DNA of 64,000 nt from Megalonaias nervosa (taxonomy: Eukaryota; Mollusca; Bivalvia; Unionida; Unionidae), in assembly GCA_016617855.1 (NCBI GenBank), contig JAECUM010001867.1:62001-126000 (forward strand), given 5' to 3'. Both the position numbers and the translations under genes were made by a program. Shown here in pieces: positions 49,183 through 59,278 of this stretch; position 1 is the first letter of the stretch, and every line of letters starts with the position of its first letter. The notes below the pieces were generated by a model. That model did no database searches. It had not been told where the DNA came from and saw nothing but the letters and a program-made list of their open reading frames with translations.

Positions 49183-49362
49183 CAAGTACCTTGCATGAAA
49201 TAAGCAAGTGCAAGTACATTGCATGAAATAAGCATGTACAAGTACATTGCATGTAATAAGCAAGTACAAGTACCTTGCATGTAATAAGCAAGTACAAGTA
49301 CCTTGCATGTAATAAGCAAGTACAAGTACCTTGCATGTAATAAGCAAGTACAAGTACATTGC
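49183..49362. repeat. 28-bp minisatellite, about 6 copies
   Basis: Units contain AGTACAAGTACCTTGCATGT then AATAAGCA. It starts where the LINE fragment ends. Confidence 0.93.
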
Positions 49363-50741
49363 GTGAAACTCTTGTTAGAGTTACATCCTCACAGTATAGT
49401 GAGCATCTGAAGCAAACAAAGCATTGTTAAGATATTTCGTGTTAGGAGAAAATGCCAGTTAGCAAAGCCACAACAACAGTAAAGTGGAAGGTTTGATGAA
49501 TGAAACAATACTAAAGCGAATTTTGGTGGCAAATGATCTCTTTCATATTATAGAATGAGGCTACTGGTTAATGGATATGCAAAGTAAGGGGAATCACATC
49601 ACACAAGCCAAGGTTTATGACTGACAATGAAGCGAGCTACTTGATCCTGTTCTAAATTTTATTTTGTAATACTATTCAGATAAGCAAAACAAATGAACTT
49701 TAAAACATAGCATAATGTATCAACTATAATATGTCAAATTTTAAAACTTGGAATAAGGCAACGATCAAAGCTAAGGGGGACATTCTGGGTTGTCACTGAT
49801 GTTCCAGTAAAACAGATTTGTGATCCAGGTAAGGCACATTCAATGTATTTACAATTTTTATATAACTCTTTCAGTACTCAAGAGTGCTCTGGCATTTCTA
49901 TTTAAAAAGTGTCTTCCCTGGGTACCATGTAGGTTTATATGGAACAACCCTAAACAAATTTTCGATGTAAATAAGCATATTTCCAATACAAAAAAAGTCC
50001 TTTGAGACATACACATATTTTTTCTTCATCTGTTTGTAAACAATGTGTCAAAATCTCATCAGCATAAATTATTGATTGTGTACCATTCTAGAAGAATTAG
50101 CATATGTCCCTTATAATCAATGACTATTTATCAACCAGATCCTGTTGCTTTCATACAAAATTGACAGATGTACAATTTGAGCGGAATAAAACACGAATTA
50201 GGAATGCATATTCAGATTTGGGAATCTGATTATCCAAAAGATAGTGTCATATTTTATATTTATCATGGATTATAAAGCTCTAAGAGATAATCAATTCTAA
50301 GAAAAGTTCAAGAGACCTTTAGTGTGGTTGTAGGTTTTTGTTTCTTACTGGCAGCCATAGGATAGCTTGCTATTTCATACTGCTAGATTCCATAAAACTA
50401 TTCATTTTACACTGACTGTACCAAATGTTCTCACAAATTGTAATAAACAGTCTTGACAAGTCGGATGATGGCATAGTGGGATCTTGTATAGTAGCTAAAA
50501 CCCAAGAAAACAAAAATGAAGAAAAAAAAAAAAAAAATCAGTTGACCACTTTAGCCTTGCATGTGCCTTGGGTAGGAAAGGTGCAAAGCCATGTGTTATG
50601 AAAGTGCTATCCATGCCTCTGATGTTGCACATACGTATTAATAAAAATAAATCCCCAACTACCACGTATTTCCCAAGAAATACTGCTGCATACGTTAAGA
50701 GCTGGTACAGCTATGGATAAAATAAATTAATATTTTAAAGT

Positions 50742-50950
50742 ATGAGAGTTCTGATGTCACTGAGATTAACCGATCAATTGTCAAAATCCGATGGAAATCG
50801 GATGGCGATGTGTCTGAAGTGTATGAAGTTTATTGCATCTTATCAGCAATCACTGCTAACATGTGATAGCTTAGTTCACAGCTGTTGTGGATATGTGGAT
50901 GCAGTGATGATAGGGTCAATTATCCAAGCTCCCGAGTAATTTAATCAATT
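50742..50950. promoter_or_regulatory. candidate conserved non-coding stretch with a hairpin
   Basis: CCGATGGAAATCGG forms a small hairpin within a 200-bp non-repetitive block that has more CpG than its surroundings. A 65-codon plus-strand frame spans it but resembles nothing known. Function unknown. Confidence 0.2.
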
Positions 50951-51232
50951 TTCTAGCTCTTGATGAGTTCAGTTAATCGAGGTTATTGAATGGTCTGTAG
51001 TATTTTGTACTTTATCTGAAAATTGTGTACATATGTTTGAAGGCAAAAAAATAAAATAATGACAATTATCAGCAGATTCTAAAGTACAAATATTTGTTAA
51101 CTCTAAAAATAAAACAGAAAAACTTTATGTATGAAAACAAATAAACAAGTAAGTTACGATTTACCGAGTTGACAGTGTGCACAAAATGAGATGGTACAAA
51201 GAATATAAAGACATTTATTGCACAGACATTGA

Positions 51233-51505
51233 AAGATGGCTAGTAAGTACACTGATACAACCAAAAAAATGGCTGGTAAGTACAGTGATACAAATAAAAG
51301 GATGGTTGGTAAGTATGCTGATACAACCATAGGTTGGCTAATAAGTACACAGATACAACCAAAGGTTGGCTAATAAGTACACTGATACAACCAAAGCATG
51401 GTTATTATGTACACTGATGCAACCAAAGGCTGGCCAGTAAGTACAATGATACAACCAAAGGATGGTTAGTAAGTGCACTGATACAACCAAAGAATGGTTA
51501 GTACA
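51233..51505. repeat. ~32-bp minisatellite, about 8 copies
   Basis: Units contain GGTTGGCTAATAAGTACACT and GATACAACCAAA with length variants. Confidence 0.92.
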
Positions 51506-51824
51506 ATGAGAATTGGGATGCAACTGTATTAAGATACAATGAATTATGGATAAAACAAAATGATTCATGGTGTCGTACAAAGTCTCCATAAAGTTGTTTA
51601 ACTGCAATACAATTTTAATTCATTTAAATTATCCACACTTTTCAACTTCTACAACTTTTTTGCCCCAAACATTCGAACTTATACATCCTCTATTGCAAAA
51701 GCTTAACTTAAATTTTGGTTGATTAATTCTGGTGATTTAAATACATCAGTCTGGATGTATATTTTTCTATTTTATCTGCTGCTCTGTCCAGGAAGAAAAA
51801 TAACCAAAATATTTATTTCATTTG

Positions 51825-52042
51825 CTGTATATATCTGCATATCAGTTGGATCCAACTGCAAACTGCATAGACCCAGATGTGTCATGTCTCATTAATATGC
51901 CTGCAGATCAGGGTCTATGCAGTTTGTTAGGACTAATGAGTAGCACAAACCACAAAGACCCCGATCTGCTGATGCATTATGTGATGGCAGATCAGGCTCT
52001 GTTATTTGCACCTTAACTGAACTTGCAGGCAAGTGCATAGTG
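51825..52042 (+). mobile_element. nested-palindrome MITE, copy 9
   Basis: CTGCATATCAGTTGGATCCA, CATAGACCCAGATGTG / CAGATCAGGGTCTATG hairpin, GTTAGGACTAATGAGTAG linker. The right end is decayed. Confidence 0.82.
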
Positions 52043-52403
52043 TAAGTTTTACTATTCAAATTAGTTTTGTGTGAAATCCTGTGTGGGCCGCTAACCAAGA
52101 CAAATAATGTTGGAAGGCTAATTTCTTTGTGTGTGAAAAAAAAAATACATGAATATATTATCCTCCAAAAAATTTATATTTTGTTCGACCTGAATGAAGG
52201 CAAAAGTAATCCTCTTGAATTAAACCCAACGTTTTGCCTTCATCCGTGTACCAGTGTCTCAACCCCTGTATTGGACTTTTAAAAGGTTAAACACAAATCT
52301 TTTAACATTGATGATGTTGTCCTTGTTGCCATCAACGTAGCTATGTGCAAAGTCATGCCTATTTTCACATCGCTCATTTGGATAAAACAAAGTTCATACT
52401 TAC

Positions 52404-52633
52404 TATCTTGGACAGGATATGTGGGCATTGCGTATGGATTCTGTGCTGAAGGATTCGGGTAAAATGCCTGAAAAGATGCAGCATTCTGATTTCCCATGTA
52501 TGCCTGCATTGTGATAGTTGTTGTGGGACTATTATCACTACTTGATGATGAACTGTCACTTGTTCCTATTGCTGTCACCGATGTTGTTGTAGGTGTTGAA
52601 AGAAGATGTTGATATGTTGTTTCAACACTTGCA
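52404..52633 (-). CDS. eya: eya exon C: Ser/Thr-rich and Tyr/Asn/Pro-rich transactivation region
   Basis: This 230-nt exon encodes 76 whole codons. It starts ASVETTYQHLL, passes a Ser run (six Ser) and a Thr-rich stretch, then a Y/N/P/Q-rich part with AFYPNPSAQNPYAMPTYP, and ends VQD before A|GTAAGT. The acceptor is a long pyrimidine tract ending ATATATCAG. The repeated aromatic-plus-Pro/Gln pattern is typical of the EYA N-terminal activation region. It joins the next exon through an ATT (Ile) codon. It is the largest exon in the window and the best place to anchor a transcript. Confidence 0.85.
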
Positions 52634-52884
52634 CTGATATATGGAAAGAAGAACAAGTCATAAAATCAATAAACATCCCGCAAGGAAGATATAGATGTAT
52701 TTTCCTATGAAACGTGAAATTCCAGAACCGAAATAAAGAACAGTGGAAGAAGATTGTAAGAAGAATCATGGTTAATGAATAATGATAATGACAGTATCAC
52801 ATTTTTGTTGGTCTCATAAAAATGTGCATATAAAATTGTTCCATGTGAAATATGATCTAATAGCTTTGGGCAACAGTAGTAATG

Positions 52885-53104
52885 TACTGTATACAACTGC
52901 TTATAAGCAGTCCAACTGCAAACAGCACAGACCCAGAGCTGTCATCTCATATTGTACCGCAGATCTGGGTCTGTACAGTTTCACTGGAGTAATCAGTTGA
53001 AACAAACAGGTCAGACCCCTGATTTGCAGGAAAATTATGCTGTGACAGATCAGGATCTTTGTTGTTTGGAGTTTGCCTTGAGATAAAAGTGGTTACATAG
53101 GGTA
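52885..53104 (+). mobile_element. nested-palindrome MITE, copy 10
   Basis: Left end TACTGTATACAACTGCTTAT; hairpin arm CACAGACCCAGAGCTG / CAGATCTGGGTCTGT; linker GGAGTAATCAGTTGAAACAA. Lies about 250 bp upstream (in transcription) of the eya exon C acceptor. Confidence 0.83.
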
Positions 53105-54095
53105 TTTGAAAGTGTCAAACCTCCTTCCACTGATAATGCTTAACTTTTTGTATAAAAGAACCTACTAGATTGTAAAATAATCAATTTCCAAACTGACCAT
53201 CAATCAAAACTAGTAGAAACGTATATATCTGTGCAAATGCTATTATTCAATTTTATGATTCTAAACTGGAAACAGCAACAGCAAAAATATTTGTGAAACA
53301 TGAGAGAAATTAAAATTTTTGGGATTTACACCAGCAATGTACATATGAAGTTTTGGTGTCACAAAGAAATTAAAAGGCATTCTGAAAAGGAAAGTAGAAA
53401 AACATCTGACCTGCTTCATTAGGTTGAATTATTCCATTAGTTGCAGAATGAATGAATATCCTGGAATTTCTAATTACTTTACGGTACTGCCATGTTTTCA
53501 AAAAATAACTTCTGAACCCTTGGAGCTGAACACCATCATTGGATGAGTGGAAAAACAAATATGATGAAAAACGTCTTAAAAAGACTTATTCCTTTTTTTT
53601 TTTAAACAAATGCTAGGAAGATAGACTATATCACAATTTTATACAACTAATGTCAAATAGGGCCAAACTTGAGCAACTCCTACTCTTGGAGAGCTCTGCT
53701 GTTTCAAATAGATGATTAACCTTTTTACAAAAGAGAGCAACACCTGAGCATCAGATTCCATTTTTGAACAGTTTGAATTGCATCAAATATTAAGATATAG
53801 CTAAATCATTCACAAACGAGCACATTTGTACAAAATATGATAGGCGTAAAATGGGAAATGAAGACATCAACTGAAATTTTCTCAGGGCTTTATTGCATTC
53901 ACTGAGATTTACGGTGAAATTTTAAACGCATGATGCAGTAATTTAAGGTCACAAAAGATTCATTCTGTTCATTGTTCAGAAATGTGGATATAATGCAATG
54001 CACAGCAAAATTCTACAATGATTTAATGACTTGCCAAATTCTGTAGGACAATGCCTTTCTCTACATTTAAACCAATTCTATGTATTCATGAACTG

Positions 54096-54178
54096 TATCA
54101 TCTGTAACATTCTGTACACTTAAAAAAGTGTGTACAATCATCTGTAACATTCTGTACACTTAAAAAAAAGTGTGTACA
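54096..54178. repeat. ~40-bp direct repeat, 2 copies
   Basis: ATCATCTGTAACATTCTGTAC then ACTTAAAAAAGTGTGTACAA-type sequence occurs twice. Confidence 0.85.
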
Positions 54179-54412
54179 AATTCATTCTTTATACAATCCA
54201 TCTATAAAAACCAGAATTATCTCTGTCCTCCAATATTTCATAAAGAAACGGATATTTCACAAAATATATGTTTATCAGGGAAAGTTATAATTTACTTTTG
54301 ACCTTTAATTATTTGTAGACCCTAAAAATAATTACTCAAAAATGTACCAGCTGCAGGGTAAATACTGATATAAAGGTGTAACACATTAAGTAATTGCTGT
54401 TGTTCTTGTTGT

Positions 54413-54620
54413 TGTAGGGTTTAACACCATTTTTCAGCACAAGATAGGCTACACATGGCAGCCAGTATAAATGGTGGAGGAAGAACCCGGGAAAACTCTG
54501 GAAAGAACCATCGATCCACAAGAAGCTACTGGCAAGCTTTCTCACATACCCATATTGGCCGAACCTAAGACTCAAACCCACGCAGACAGAGGTGAGATGG
54601 CAATGATCCGTAATGGTGAA
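54413..54620 (-). mobile_element. tRNA-like SINE, second type, copy 4 (head truncated)
   Basis: Shows TTTAACACCATTTTTCAGC, AGGAAGAACCCGGGAAAA, GCTACTGGCAAGCTTTCTC and ACTCAAACCCACGCAGAC. The A-box end beyond 54620 is missing. A (GT)n of about 20 bp follows at 54657-54680. Confidence 0.78.
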
Positions 54621-54727
54621 AGTAATTGTATGCACATTATTTGTATATCTGCACCTGTGTGTGTGTGTGTGTATGTGTGTGTTTAAGAAAACAAGAAAGA
54701 AAAAGCAAAAGCATAATAAAGAAATAC

Positions 54728-54794
54728 CTGTTGGAAAAATTGATCACAAAATTTTGTGAATTCTGAAATTCTGTCAGTGTTTTGTTTGGATCAC
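54728..54794 (-). CDS. eya: eya exon B: short N-terminal exon
   Basis: It has a TTATTTTCAG acceptor and a CAG|GTATTT donor. The exon encodes DPNKTLTEFQNSQNFVINFSN, flanked by split codons for Cys (T|GT) and Ser (AG|T). It is rich in N, Q, S and F, as in the poorly conserved EYA transactivation region. I recognise no domain. It is called by splice sites and by phase agreement with both neighbours, with no stop in the joined frame. It enters at phase 1 and leaves at phase 2, so skipping it alone would break the frame. Confidence 0.75.
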
Positions 54795-54907
54795 CTGAAA
54801 ATAAAATTATGAATAAATTTATGGCCTAATCATCTCTTATTTTGGAAAATATACATCATGTGCTATCCAACTGTCTCTCAAAATAAATTGTTAATATATG
54901 TACTTAC
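54795..54907 (-). other. eya intron between exons A and B (113 bp)
   Basis: A short intron with GTAAGTA donor and TTATTTTCAG acceptor. It is by far the smallest in the gene. Confidence 0.75.
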
Positions 54908-54964
54908 AAACTGATGGACTTGTCAAGTTTTGTTCTGAGAATTGCATCTCTCCTTCTCTCTCTC
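54908..54964 (-). CDS. eya: eya exon A: N-terminal exon with the LTSP motif
   Basis: The exon reads EREGE then MQFSEQNLTSPSV and ends at T|GTAAGTA, leaving one base that joins GT of the next exon to make Cys. EQNLTSP resembles the EMQDLTSP start of vertebrate EYA proteins. The ATG at 54947-54945 (G at -3) may be the initiator, with a GA-rich leader in front. Alternatively this is an internal exon: an AG at 54966-54965 follows a weak pyrimidine tract and the frame stays open upstream. A short out-of-frame ATG reading frame also lies just upstream. No earlier coding exon was recognised to the right, so initiator versus internal exon is unresolved. It lies only 113 bp from the next exon. Confidence 0.7.
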
Positions 54965-55009
54965 CTAATAAAATGCATAGCAATTCATTTGAAATGAATA
55001 AACTTTTAT

Positions 55010-55578
55010 TATTAATAGTATTATCTTTACTACATAACTGTAATGTTGGCTTTTATTAGTAATAGCATTATCATTACTACATAACTGTAATGTTGGCTTT
55101 TATCAATAATAGTATTATCATTACTACATAACTGTAATGTTGGCTTTTATCATTAATAGTATTATCATTACTACAAAACTGTAATGTTGGGCTTTTATCA
55201 TGAATAGTATTATCATTACTACATAACTGTAATGTTGGCTTTTATCATTAATAGTATTATCATTACTACATAACTGTAATGTTGGGCTTTTATTATTAAT
55301 AGTATTATCATTACTACAGAACTGTAATGTTGGCTTTTATTAGTAATAGTATTATCATTACTACATAACTGTAATGTTGGCTTTTATTAGTAATAGTATT
55401 ATCATTACTACATAACTGTAATGTTGGCTTTTATTATTAATAGTATTATCATTACTACATAACTGTAATGTTGGGCTTTTATTATTAATAGTATTATCAT
55501 TACTATATAACTGTAATGTTGGGCTTTTATTATTAATAGTATTATCATTACTACAAAATTGTAATGTTGGGCTTCAAA
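55010..55578. repeat. ~47-bp minisatellite, about 12 copies
   Basis: Units contain TAACTGTAATGTTGGCTTTT and AATAGTATTATCATTACTACA, with GGGC/GGC and TTA/TCA variants. The array starts about 50 bp from eya exon A. Confidence 0.95.
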
Positions 55579-55585
55579 TTAGCAA

Positions 55586-55762
55586 TACTGTATATACTCA
55601 CTTCTAAGTTGAACGAAATTGCAAACAACAAAGATCCTAATTGCCATTGCATAATGCACCTGCATATCAGAGTCTATGTTGTTTGTTCCACTGATTACTC
55701 TTAACTGCACAGACTGGGTCTGTGCAGTTTGCAGTTGGACTTAGAAGCAAGTATATACAGTA
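55586..55762 (-). mobile_element. nested-palindrome MITE, copy 11 (internally shortened)
   Basis: Ends TACTGTATATACTCACTTCT and AAGCAAGTATATACAGTA form a clear inverted repeat. The right hairpin has lost most of one arm (CACAGACTGGGTCTGTG). It abuts the 47-bp minisatellite. Confidence 0.85.
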
Positions 55763-56786
55763 GTTTACTAGCCAAAGGATAGTACATTTCCTGTTGGACA
55801 AGTAGTTTTTATAATTTAAATAGTCTGATGGCTGGTAAATTTCTAGGTGTCTGACATTGCTTTGTGCAAAGGACTAGTGAAGATTCAGCAGGACTAGTCG
55901 ATTTCTCACTCAGCTAGTCCTTCTTGCTACAAAGTTATGCAAGATTTGAGGCCTGTATTGCCAAGGAAAAAACCCAATGAAATGACATTTCAGCACACAT
56001 TCTATTGGTTTCCTGCAGATGACTGAGCAAGTGTGTGTGTGTGTGGGGGCAATCTGCAAAGTGATAAAGACAAGAGACCCTACTGACCTAATACCATCAG
56101 AATTTGATTCTATGATGGCAGTTTATATTAATAGAAAGAAAAAAAAAAATTAAGATCCTGCTGACAAATTCAAAACTATTTTGCCATAATTTTTTTTTGA
56201 AGAAATAAGATACTTGCTGCAATTTACTTTCTCTTACGAAAATAGAGGCGGTAAAACAAGTCTGTAATCAGATACATGAAAAAAATCATACCATGTTTTG
56301 AATGAAGTCCAAATGATCAATTGATTAGTTACATCAAAATTAAAGATCAAAGTATTTAGCTGCTGAATTTGTAAGGAAAAAAAAATGTGAATTATAGTTT
56401 AAGCATAATTGTTGAAGATTTATCACAATGTCTGATCAAAATGGAACAATGAAGAGTTTGAGTTCAGCTATTATCCATTTAGTAGCATCAGCAGTAGATT
56501 GTTGTTTTAACACTGAGCATAGGTCTAAAAAAAAATTGGGCCTTTACCAACTTGATTAAAAGTATAATTGCCCTTGGGCAAGTGAATTTTATATTTTCAC
56601 AAACCTGTTAGCAATTTTACTTGCCCCCCCCAATGCATGTTACAAGTAATATAAATTTTTAGGTCCATCTAGATATTGCTTGACCATGTCAAAATTAACT
56701 TCTCTAAGCAATGGGAATTTTCAAGGTGCACCCTCTGTGTAGCAACTGTGGCCACTTTAACAGTACCATCATTTGTTCTTTATTCA

Positions 56787-56882
56787 AGTCCAGGTTATAG
56801 CCATTCAAGTCCAGCTTATAGCCATTCGAGTCCAGCTTATAGCCATTCAAGTCCAGCTTATATTCAAGTCCAGCTTATAGCC
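56787..56882. repeat. 21-bp minisatellite, about 5 copies
   Basis: The unit is close to AGTCCAGCTTATAGCCATTC plus one base. Confidence 0.92.
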
Positions 56883-57504
56883 AAAAAGAGCTTAATCTTA
56901 TCTTCTTTAATCCCAAGTTGTGAGGTTTGACACCCACACGTGGAAATCAGTACAGTTTCAAGATCCACAAGACATATCCAAATGGTCACAGGTAAAACAA
57001 TAAATCAACTAGTTTCTTGCCTCATTGAAAATTTAACCACTTGGTCCTTGCAATTAAGGATTCTTTAGGACAGACAACATAGTGCAAATGACAGAAACCA
57101 TTCACACTATCTAAATGGCAAGATTTTTTTTCTCACCAAGAATTTACAAATATGCAGGTAGGCCTAATGGTACGTCAAGCAAATTATCAATTGTAGTTTA
57201 CAGGACATAAAACAAAGATGCAAACTAATCATTAAATCCCTTGTAAAAAAATTTGTTTTGTTTTGTTTTCAAGGTTCCCCAGAACCATGTGTCTACACAT
57301 TTTTCATTTGTAATTAGTTCCCAAGCATTGAGAAAGTTTTCAAATAAAAAGAGACACTTTTGGGACCCAAGTGTTTTCTAAACATACACCTTTCATAAAG
57401 ATACTGGCTTCTTTTATTACATTACAAAATTCTGGAACTTTCTGGTCACCTTTAACAATACAAAAAGCTAGAAAACATGTTTGTTTTAAAAACACATACT
57501 ATTA

Positions 57505-57805
57505 CTGCTCCGGTGGCCTAGTGGTTAGAGCGCCCACCTTGGATGCAGGAGGTTGTAGGTTCAAACAGCGAGACATACAAAGACTTGTAAAAGTGTTACT
57601 AACAGCTGCCTAGCTTGGCACTCAGCATGATGAGGTTAGTGTTAGGCCTGGTTTGCCTGGTGGATAATGTGACTGGGTGGGAAATGATGTTACATGTCTG
57701 TGGTATGATGCCCCAGTGCTAGTCATCATTATAAACTAACATAATGCAGACATCACAATGATATGACTAAACCTGTTAAAGCTATGTTAAAAATCTAAAT
57801 CACAC
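57505..57805 (+). mobile_element. tRNA-derived SINE, first type
   Basis: CTGCTCCGGTGGCCTAGTGG head, B-box-like GGTTCAAAC, and body with GATAATGTGACTGGGTGGG and ATGATGCCCCAGTGCTAG. The tail is AATCACACATAAA. No clear target duplication, so boundaries are approximate. Confidence 0.85.
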
Positions 57806-58139
57806 ATAAACAGATACTGATACAGGAGAAACTTTCTTCCAAAAAAAGTATTATATTGGGTTTTACTAGGCTACATATGGCATTGACATCATGGTGAAAG
57901 GTAACCTGAACAAAACCCAATAAAAATCCTTAAGATTATGAAAAAATATAACAGAAATGATTTACACATGTATGCGAGAGGAGAAGCAGAACTATATACT
58001 GTGGGTGCATTCGATTTGAAGATCGAAACACAGTCTGTTCATTTATGTATCTGCAAGTTTACGTAAGTCGCAGTTTATGCATCTTCTGGAGTACTTGTAT
58101 ATAATAATTTGGCTGTCCTCACCTAATTAAGGTGTTCCT

Positions 58140-58290
58140 GCCAAATGGCTTCAATTAGTTGCTGTAAAATTAACAGTAAAGTGTCCTGCTTAGGGACACA
58201 ACATGGCAGCTGACTGGCCTGGTGACTGAACCTGGTACTCCTGTGCATGAGAACATCAAGCTAACCACTAAGCTCCGACACCTCCTTGAT
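58140..58290 (-). mobile_element. possible tRNA-like SINE fragment, fourth type
   Basis: Minus strand reads GCTTAGTGGTTAGC then AGGTTCAGTCACC at A- and B-box spacing. Shares GGACACAACATGGCA with 37160. Confidence 0.5.
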
Positions 58291-58553
58291 ATAGTTATGC
58301 ATCTGTTTTAACTGATATATTAATGCATCTGTTTTAATTGATATAGTTATGCATCTGTTTTAACTGATATTTTAATGCATCTGTTTTAATTGATGTAGTT
58401 ATGCATCTGTTTTAATTGATATATTAATGAATCTGTTTTAACTGATATATTAACACATCTGTTTTAATTGATATATCGATGCATCTGTTTTAATTGATAT
58501 ATTAATGCATCTGTTTTAATTGATATATTAATGCATCTGTTTTAACTCATTAA
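58288..58553. repeat. 26-bp minisatellite, left part, about 10 copies
   Basis: The unit is close to ATGCATCTGTTTTAATTGAT then ATATTA. The piggyBac-type element interrupts it. Confidence 0.93.
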
Positions 58554-59156
58554 CCCCTGGCGCCGCATTCACGCGGCAGGAGGTAGTAGTCTACTTCCAA
58601 GCTCTGTAGCGTCAAGGTCATGTATGACAGACTAAAGTGGGTGGTATCAGAGAAAGGTAGACAGATGTAACTCTAAAATGATACCAAATAATCTGGACGT
58701 TCTAGTTGCACTACAAAATACAGAGGGAAAAGCGTAATTTTTTGGACCCAAGTTTTTTCCACCCAATATTCGCCCGAGGTCGGAATCTGATTTTGTGTCC
58801 AGATTTTAGACTTTTTGGCCTCAGACTGAAGGCAGACCAGTCTGAACTGCACACAGACAAGCGAACCTTTGCAAAAAGGAGGATAAGGTGGGGATTTGGA
58901 ATAAAAAGTGGTCTGGATACGAAAATGATGAATCTGTTAAGCAAAAAAAGAAAAAAGAAGAAAAGAACTCCAACTTTTACCCTTCTGCTCATGCGTGGGT
59001 GAAAGAATCAATGAAAAACGATGTTTCTAACACAACTTGGCATTAGGTTAACCGGAAATCTCTTGGAGGTCGATGTATTAGGATGTATTCAGAAACAGCC
59101 CCCAAAATGTGTTTCCTACTCGCATTTCAGGCGAAAACGACAAAAACCTCCAGGGG
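58554..59156. mobile_element. piggyBac-type MITE (603 bp) inserted at TTAA
   Basis: TTAA at 58550-58553 and 59157-59160 flanks inverted ends CCCCTGG and CCAGGGG. GCCGCATTCACGCGGC makes a subterminal hairpin on the left, and a related CGCATTTCAGGCG lies on the right. The element is GC-richer than its surroundings. A 98-codon plus-strand frame inside is basic and resembles no transposase I know. The TTAA target and C-rich tips suggest piggyBac; family is inferred. Confidence 0.8.
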
Positions 59157-59160
59157 TTAA

Positions 59161-59278
59161 TGTGTTAATTGGTATAGTAATGCATCTGTTTTAATTGATA
59201 TATATGCATCTGTTTTAATTGGTATATTAATGCATCTGTTTTAACTGGTCTAGTTATGCATCTGTTTTAATTGGTGTT
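59161..59278. repeat. 26-bp minisatellite, right part, about 4 copies
   Basis: The same unit as 58288-58553 resumes after the insertion. Confidence 0.92.

Larger units (their letters stand above)
47244..52403 (-). other. eya intron between exons C and D
   Basis: Holds a 45-bp minisatellite, two MITE copies, a LINE fragment, a 28-bp and a 32-bp minisatellite. 47290-47680, 48250-48830, 49370-50730 and 50960-51230 show nothing recognised. Confidence 0.8.
52634..54727 (-). other. eya intron between exons B and C
   Basis: Contains MITE copy 10 and a type-2 SINE with a nearby (GT)n. 53110-54090 and 54180-54410 are AT-rich with nothing recognised; a 45-bp direct repeat lies at 54096-54178. Confidence 0.8.
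9291..54964 (-). other. eya: eya gene span visible in the window (8 exons, incomplete at the 3' end)
   Basis: Eight minus-strand exons (57, 67, 230, 96, 59, 175, 60 and 155 nt) have AG acceptors and GT donors. Their phases chain without a stop: 1 into 2, 2 into 1, 1 into 2, 1 into 2, 0 into 0, 1 into 2, 1 into 2. Split codons give Cys, Ser, Ile, Gly, Asp and Arg. The 899 nt encode about 299 residues. The order matches EYA proteins: a short N-terminal motif (EQNLTSP), a long S/T/Y/N/Q/P-rich transactivation region, a basic linker, then the start of the EYA domain. Introns are 113, 2094, 5160, 1169, 13835, 19063 and 3341 bp. The remaining ~240 residues of the EYA domain should lie left of position 1. 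Family assignment rests on the WDLDE exon; the other exons are supported by splice sites, phase and composition. Confidence 0.9.

Noticed and set aside
53370..53558. 62-codon minus-strand frame in the exon B-C intron
   Set aside because: No matching splice phase with exons B and C, and no homology recognised.
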